Assembly (NCBI GenBank): GCA_902797165.1
Contig: CADBRU010000019.1
Coordinates: 1 to 38,970 of the forward strand
Reading direction: 5' to 3'
Length of the DNA stretch: 38,970 nucleotides
DNA from: an uncultured Elusimicrobium sp.
GTDB taxonomy: Bacteria; Elusimicrobiota; Elusimicrobia; Elusimicrobiales; Elusimicrobiaceae
In this document: piece by piece, positions 36,298 to 38,970 of the stretch
Layout: each line of letters starts with the position of its first letter
Position numbering within the stretch: position 1 is the first letter of the stretch
The notes under the pieces: model-generated
The model's database searches: none
Seen by the model: the letters and a program-made list of their open reading frames with translations, nothing else
Told to the model about the DNA's origin: nothing
Made by a program: the position numbers and the translations under genes

Positions 36298-37326
36298 ATG
36301 AAACCTTCTGTTTTGTTTGTGACTGAGACATTTTTAAAGTATGGCGGAGTCGAAACAAGGGTGCGGATGTATGCGGAAGCGTACCGTAGAAAAGGATGGA
36401 ATGTCTATATTAAACCGACCATTTATCGAGCCGGTTATGAAAGAAAATTATTCGATTTGGGAAATAATTGTTTTGTTAATACCTGTTTATTGCTTTTTTG
36501 GAGTGTAATTAAAAAGATTAAAATAATAGAATACCAAAGCGGTTCTGAAGAAGATGTAAGATTCTTCCCAAGAGTTTTGCATTTTTTTGGAATAAAATTA
36601 GGAATTGTATTTCATGGAAAAGCCGGAGAAAATCTATTGAAAAAGATAAATCTCTTTGATTATTCTCTATGTGTAAGTGAAATTCAAAAGATACGTCAAC
36701 AGGCATTAAGCTCTTGCGTTGTTGTTCCCAATGCGCTACCGCGGTGTATTAACAAGTGGAAATGGGCAAATCAATCGAGAGCCTTATACATTAGCAGATT
36801 AGACGAGGACAAGAGACCATCCTTAGAGGCTTTTGTTTCTTTTTGTTTAAAATTTAAGGTCAAAATGGATATTGCGGGGGAGGGATATTTGTTAGAAGAG
36901 TTAAAGAGAAAAATGGAAGAAAAGTATGGCGCAGAAACGATTCATTTCCTAGGTGGCATAAATACAATGTCTTTTTTAAAAAAATCTATTGAAAAATATT
37001 TATTCATAGGCGGGATAGGAAATGTGGCATTGGAGGCATTATCGGTAGGATATCCGGTATTGGTATCTCCTTTAGTTGGAAAAGAGAATTGTTTCTTTGT
37101 TAAAGAAACCAATTACGAGAAATTACGTTTTTGTAATTTTTCTCCACACAATAGACTAGAAATTATCAATTTTGAGCAAGATGTACGCAATGTAAAACAG
37201 GATATTATTAATTTGCATGACGGAAAGAGTGGAGAAACTTGCCTATCCCCCAAAATAATTTCACAAAAATACGATTTTGATGCTGTTTTTGAGAGATATT
37301 GGCTGGAAATAGTTTGTATAAAATGA
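36298..37326 (+). CDS. Glycosyltransferase, GT4-like (GT-B fold)
   Basis: The ATG at 36298 has GGAG 8 bases upstream; the longer frame from 36259 adds residues unlike the family. The 342 aa product begins KPSVLFVTETFLKYGGVETRV, the nucleotide-free N-domain of GT4 enzymes, and has ALYISRLDEDKRPSLEAF, DIAGEGYLLEEL and HFLGGI in the donor-binding half. The typical EGFGLVxLEA motif reads GGIGNVALEA: the first Glu of the E-x7-E pair is G238, while E246 is kept. Codon use is very AT-rich compared with the genes before 34200, a possible sign of horizontal origin. Substrate unknown. Confidence 0.78.
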   Translation: MKPSVLFVTETFLKYGGVETRVRMYAEAYRRKGWNVYIKPTIYRAGYERKLFDLGNNCFVNTCLLLFWSVIKKIKIIEYQSGSEEDVRFFPRVLHFFGIKLGIVFHGKAGENLLKKINLFDYSLCVSEIQKIRQQALSSCVVVPNALPRCINKWKWANQSRALYISRLDEDKRPSLEAFVSFCLKFKVKMDIAGEGYLLEELKRKMEEKYGAETIHFLGGINTMSFLKKSIEKYLFIGGIGNVALEALSVGYPVLVSPLVGKENCFFVKETNYEKLRFCNFSPHNRLEIINFEQDVRNVKQDIINLHDGKSGETCLSPKIISQKYDFDAVFERYWLEIVCIK

Positions 37327-37390
37327 AGAATTGTTCCTTTTGTTTATAAAAAATGGGGGGAATTTGCTAATATATACAAAAGGAGTATAT

Positions 37391-38362
37391 ATGGCGCCGC
37401 AAATTTCCGTTTTAATTCCGGTTTATAATGCAGAGAAATATTTGTTGCAATGTCTGCAGTCTCTTTCCGCGCAAACCTTTGCCGATTTTGAAATTCTTGC
37501 CATTAATGACGGTTCTGTGGATAATTCTCTGCAGGTTTTGCAAGAATATGCCGCCAAAGAGCCGCGTTTGCGTGTGATTAATCAGGCCAATGTGGGCGTA
37601 GCCCAAACGCGTAATCATTTACTAGCGCAAGCCCAAGGAGAATATGTTTGCTTTGTAGATTCGGATGATTGGGTATTGCCTACCTATTTAGAAGCATTGC
37701 ACGCCAAAGCCACGCAAACTCAAGCCGATTTAACCAAATGTTTCTTTAAACAATACAATGAAACACTCGGTGAATATGAAAAAGTGACTTTTTTAAGTTC
37801 CTTTTATAAATGCCCTTCGGATAAGCCGCTGGACCGTATTCGTGCCGGCTATGCCGATTCGGTAGTGTGGGGAAAACTCTACAAAAACAGTTGGCTTAAA
37901 GAAATTAAACTATCCTTTTTAAAAGGCCAAGTGTCGGAAGATTCCGGTTTTAGCGCGTTGGCTTTTTATTATGCCAACAAAATAGCGCTAGTGCCTCAAC
38001 CCTTATATGTGTACCGCAAAGCGGCAGGTCCCTCTATTACTTTAAACAGGACCAAAATGAGGGTCGGCGCGTTATCCAATCGGCTGTATGTGACCGAAGA
38101 ACTTTTGCGTCGCGGGAATATGACGGCACCTGTGATGGACCAATGGACGCATTATATTACCGGTGACATTTGTCGCATGCGTAAAATACCTGCAAATGAG
38201 CGCCGCGCGCAGTATGATGTAATCACGCAAGCGTGGGGCAGTTTGCATACCTTTCAGGCACATTGTTCTTGGTTGGGGCGACTACGTTTAAAAATATTGT
38301 TTGCGTTGGCGGGAAAACCCAACACGCGCCGTTTTTATTTTTGGACGAAAATATTTCGGTAA
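37391..38362 (+). CDS. Glycosyltransferase, GT2 family
   Basis: AAAAGGAGT precedes the ATG at 37391 by 5 bases; the longer frame from 37331 has no ribosome site. The 323 aa product is a classical GT-A inverting transferase: ISVLIPVYNAEKYLLQCLQSL, AINDGSVDNS, and the metal-binding D90-S-D92-D93 (VDSDDW). The later VSEDSGFSALAFYYANKI fits the family's ED catalytic-base region. Its codon use and GC are back to the level of the housekeeping genes, unlike the two transferases before it. It completes a plus-strand group of three transferases for surface glycan. Confidence 0.92.
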   Translation: MAPQISVLIPVYNAEKYLLQCLQSLSAQTFADFEILAINDGSVDNSLQVLQEYAAKEPRLRVINQANVGVAQTRNHLLAQAQGEYVCFVDSDDWVLPTYLEALHAKATQTQADLTKCFFKQYNETLGEYEKVTFLSSFYKCPSDKPLDRIRAGYADSVVWGKLYKNSWLKEIKLSFLKGQVSEDSGFSALAFYYANKIALVPQPLYVYRKAAGPSITLNRTKMRVGALSNRLYVTEELLRRGNMTAPVMDQWTHYITGDICRMRKIPANERRAQYDVITQAWGSLHTFQAHCSWLGRLRLKILFALAGKPNTRRFYFWTKIFR

Positions 38363-38406
38363 AAGTTTTGTATAAATCATTGCATATCGTGTGGGTTTTG
38401 TAGTGA

Positions 38407-38440
38407 GCCGTCATCCCGCAAGGTTTCTGTGCGGGATATA
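38407..38440 (+). repeat. Left inverted hairpin repeat
   Basis: GCCGTCATCCCGCA, then 8 variable bases (AGGTTTCT), then GTGCGGGATATA. ATCCCGCA and TGCGGGAT form the stem. The copy at 38756-38789 on the other strand has both arms identical and only the 8-base centre different. Confidence 0.8.
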
Positions 38441-38447
38441 AAAGATG

Positions 38448-38732
38448 TTAAAAACAAATATCTCTATATAAATCTTTCCATTCAGGATTAAATTTATTAA
38501 TTAATCTATTCTTCCAACTTCTATTCCATTCTTTTAATACTTTTTCACGCTTAATAGTGTGCATAATAGTCGGAAATGACTCATAATGAACTAATTTTTT
38601 GATATTAAAATGTTTGGTAAATCCTTCCACTAGTCCTTCTTTATGTTCATATACACGGCGAACTAAATCGTTCGTCACACCGATATAAAGCATCTTGTTG
38701 TTTTTAGTAGTAAGGATATAAACGTAAGCCAT
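38448..38732 (-). CDS. Small GIY-YIG nuclease-domain protein (UPF0213 type)
   Basis: From the ATG at 38732 the product is 94 aa, MAYVYILTTKNN-KMLYIGVTNDLVRRVYEHK, containing the GIY-YIG core (YVYIL and YIGVT with R and E downstream: the Arg in DLVRRVYEH and the Glu in HYE-x-KREKVLKEW). An earlier in-frame ATG at 38834 would run through the right inverted repeat and is rejected. A TACAAT extended -10 (TGCTACAAT, 38747-38739) ends 6 bases before the ATG, so the message should be leaderless. Family members are single-domain nucleases often found next to repeats; a role in moving or processing the flanking hairpins is inference. Confidence 0.82.
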   Translation of the reverse strand: MAYVYILTTKNNKMLYIGVTNDLVRRVYEHKEGLVEGFTKHFNIKKLVHYESFPTIMHTIKREKVLKEWNRSWKNRLINKFNPEWKDLYRDICF

Positions 38733-38738
38733 AGCCCT

Positions 38739-38747
38739 ATTGTAGCA
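38739..38747 (-). promoter_or_regulatory. Extended -10 promoter of the GIY-YIG gene
   Basis: TGCTACAAT read leftward, with ATG starting 7 bases after it, predicting a leaderless transcript. The -35 position would fall in the right hairpin repeat. Confidence 0.45.
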
Positions 38748-38755
38748 AAACGGCC

Positions 38756-38789
38756 TATATCCCGCACTACGACTCTGCGGGATGACGGC
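38756..38789 (-). repeat. Right inverted hairpin repeat
   Basis: Read leftward it is GCCGTCATCCCGCA, variable GAGTCGTA, GTGCGGGATATA, an inverted copy of the left repeat with the same 14 and 12 outer bases. It lies just upstream of the GIY-YIG promoter. Confidence 0.8.
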
Positions 38790-38843
38790 ATGGGAGTTTA
38801 GCAGGATGCCGATAGAAGATGGAGTAGAAGACAACTAATATAT

Positions 38844-38874
38844 AAAAAATCCCGCTCAAAAGAGCGGGATTTTT
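38844..38874. terminator. Bidirectional terminator
   Basis: ATCCCGCTC (38849-38857), loop AAAA, GAGCGGGAT (38862-38870) with A5 before and T4 after. It follows the minus-strand gene cut by the right edge, which stops at 38888. Confidence 0.9.
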
Positions 38875-38887
38875 GCAAAAAGTAAAC

Positions 38888-38970
38888 TTATTTGGCGTTT
38901 ACCATTTTGGCACGAGAGATATCACCTTTCTTGTCTAAGAAATAGAGATATCCTTTTTCTTTTTTAATGC
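38888..38970 (-). CDS. C-terminus of a small hypothetical protein (5' part beyond the right edge)
   Basis: Minus-strand frame entering from the right edge and ending with TAA at 38890-38888: IKKEKGYLYFLDKKGD then ISRAKMVNAK. A basic tail with GYLYFLDKKGDI suggests a short conserved protein of unknown function; similar small Lys-rich proteins with a GYLYF-D-G-D pattern exist, but I cannot name it. A perfect terminator 14 bases beyond the stop supports it as a real gene end. Confidence 0.6.
   Translation of the reverse strand, partial: IKKEKGYLYFLDKKGDISRAKMVNAK

Larger units (their letters stand above)
38407..38789. mobile_element. Candidate GIY-YIG mobile unit bounded by inverted hairpin repeats
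   Basis: A 383-bp segment with a GIY-YIG nuclease gene between two 34-nt inverted repeats that each form a hairpin. The intactness of both ends and the lack of any link to the neighbouring genes suggest a discrete insertion. No target-site duplication is apparent. Confidence 0.5.

Noticed and set aside
38733..38834. Longer GIY-YIG start at 38834
   Set aside because: It would translate through the right inverted repeat and the promoter; the family N-terminus begins at the ATG at 38732.
1..38970. CRISPR arrays, tRNA or rRNA genes
   Set aside because: No regularly spaced direct repeats, no tRNA-like TTCGAATC arm in the gaps, and no rRNA signature were seen.

Overview
The window looks like a chromosomal segment of a Gram-negative, low-GC, fermentative bacterium, most likely a gut-type member of Elusimicrobiota. 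The signs are solitary type IV pilin-like genes with an almost invariant [18 protein letters not shown] start scattered between housekeeping genes, a fused IspDF enzyme, Lnt plus lipoproteins with clear lipoboxes, and a complete mannose-family PTS combined with HPr kinase. The taxonomic call is an inference from gene content and pilin style; no rRNA or tRNA is present.

Left part (1-9600): the 3' 7.5 kb of a giant membrane protein gene that is open to the left edge. It encodes an MFS-type transporter core followed by a repeated module of a membrane hairpin plus a protein-kinase-like domain (three kinase-like copies, the middle one degenerate). Its 3' end overlaps a convergent pair nfu-PHP phosphoesterase. 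Then come an exported SH3-domain protein and a small exported protein resembling a CcmH C-terminal domain, closed by a terminator.

9600-18800: a start-less pilin remnant, a secreted coiled-coil protein, then a tightly packed operon secA - Cys-rich membrane protein - lnt - prfB - hemW - CofE-like ligase - mscL, ending in a terminator.

18800-26250: pilin-like gene, GDPD-family phosphodiesterase (predicted leaderless mRNA), convergent folD-lipoprotein pair, then the operon PIN/TRAM protein - ispDF - lipoprotein - cysS - pilin-like gene.

26260-34760 (minus strand): one continuous tight operon, in transcription order hpf - hprK - rapZ - PTS EIIA - EIIB - EIIC - EIID - ptsH - ptsI - lepA. It holds a whole PTS phosphorelay (EI, HPr, EIIABCD of the mannose family) together with the kinase/phosphorylase acting on HPr Ser46, but no sugar-catabolic gene. 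This suggests carbon-supply sensing tied to translation and ribosome hibernation.

34760-38970: a 448-base noncoding region holding a compactly folded candidate RNA (nested 10-bp stem, three further hairpins, the last terminator-like), three glycosyltransferases (GT8, GT4-like, GT2) probably for cell-surface glycan, a 383-bp candidate mobile unit made of a GIY-YIG nuclease gene between 34-nt inverted repeats that each fold into a hairpin with a variable loop, a terminator, and the 3' end of another gene cut by the right edge.
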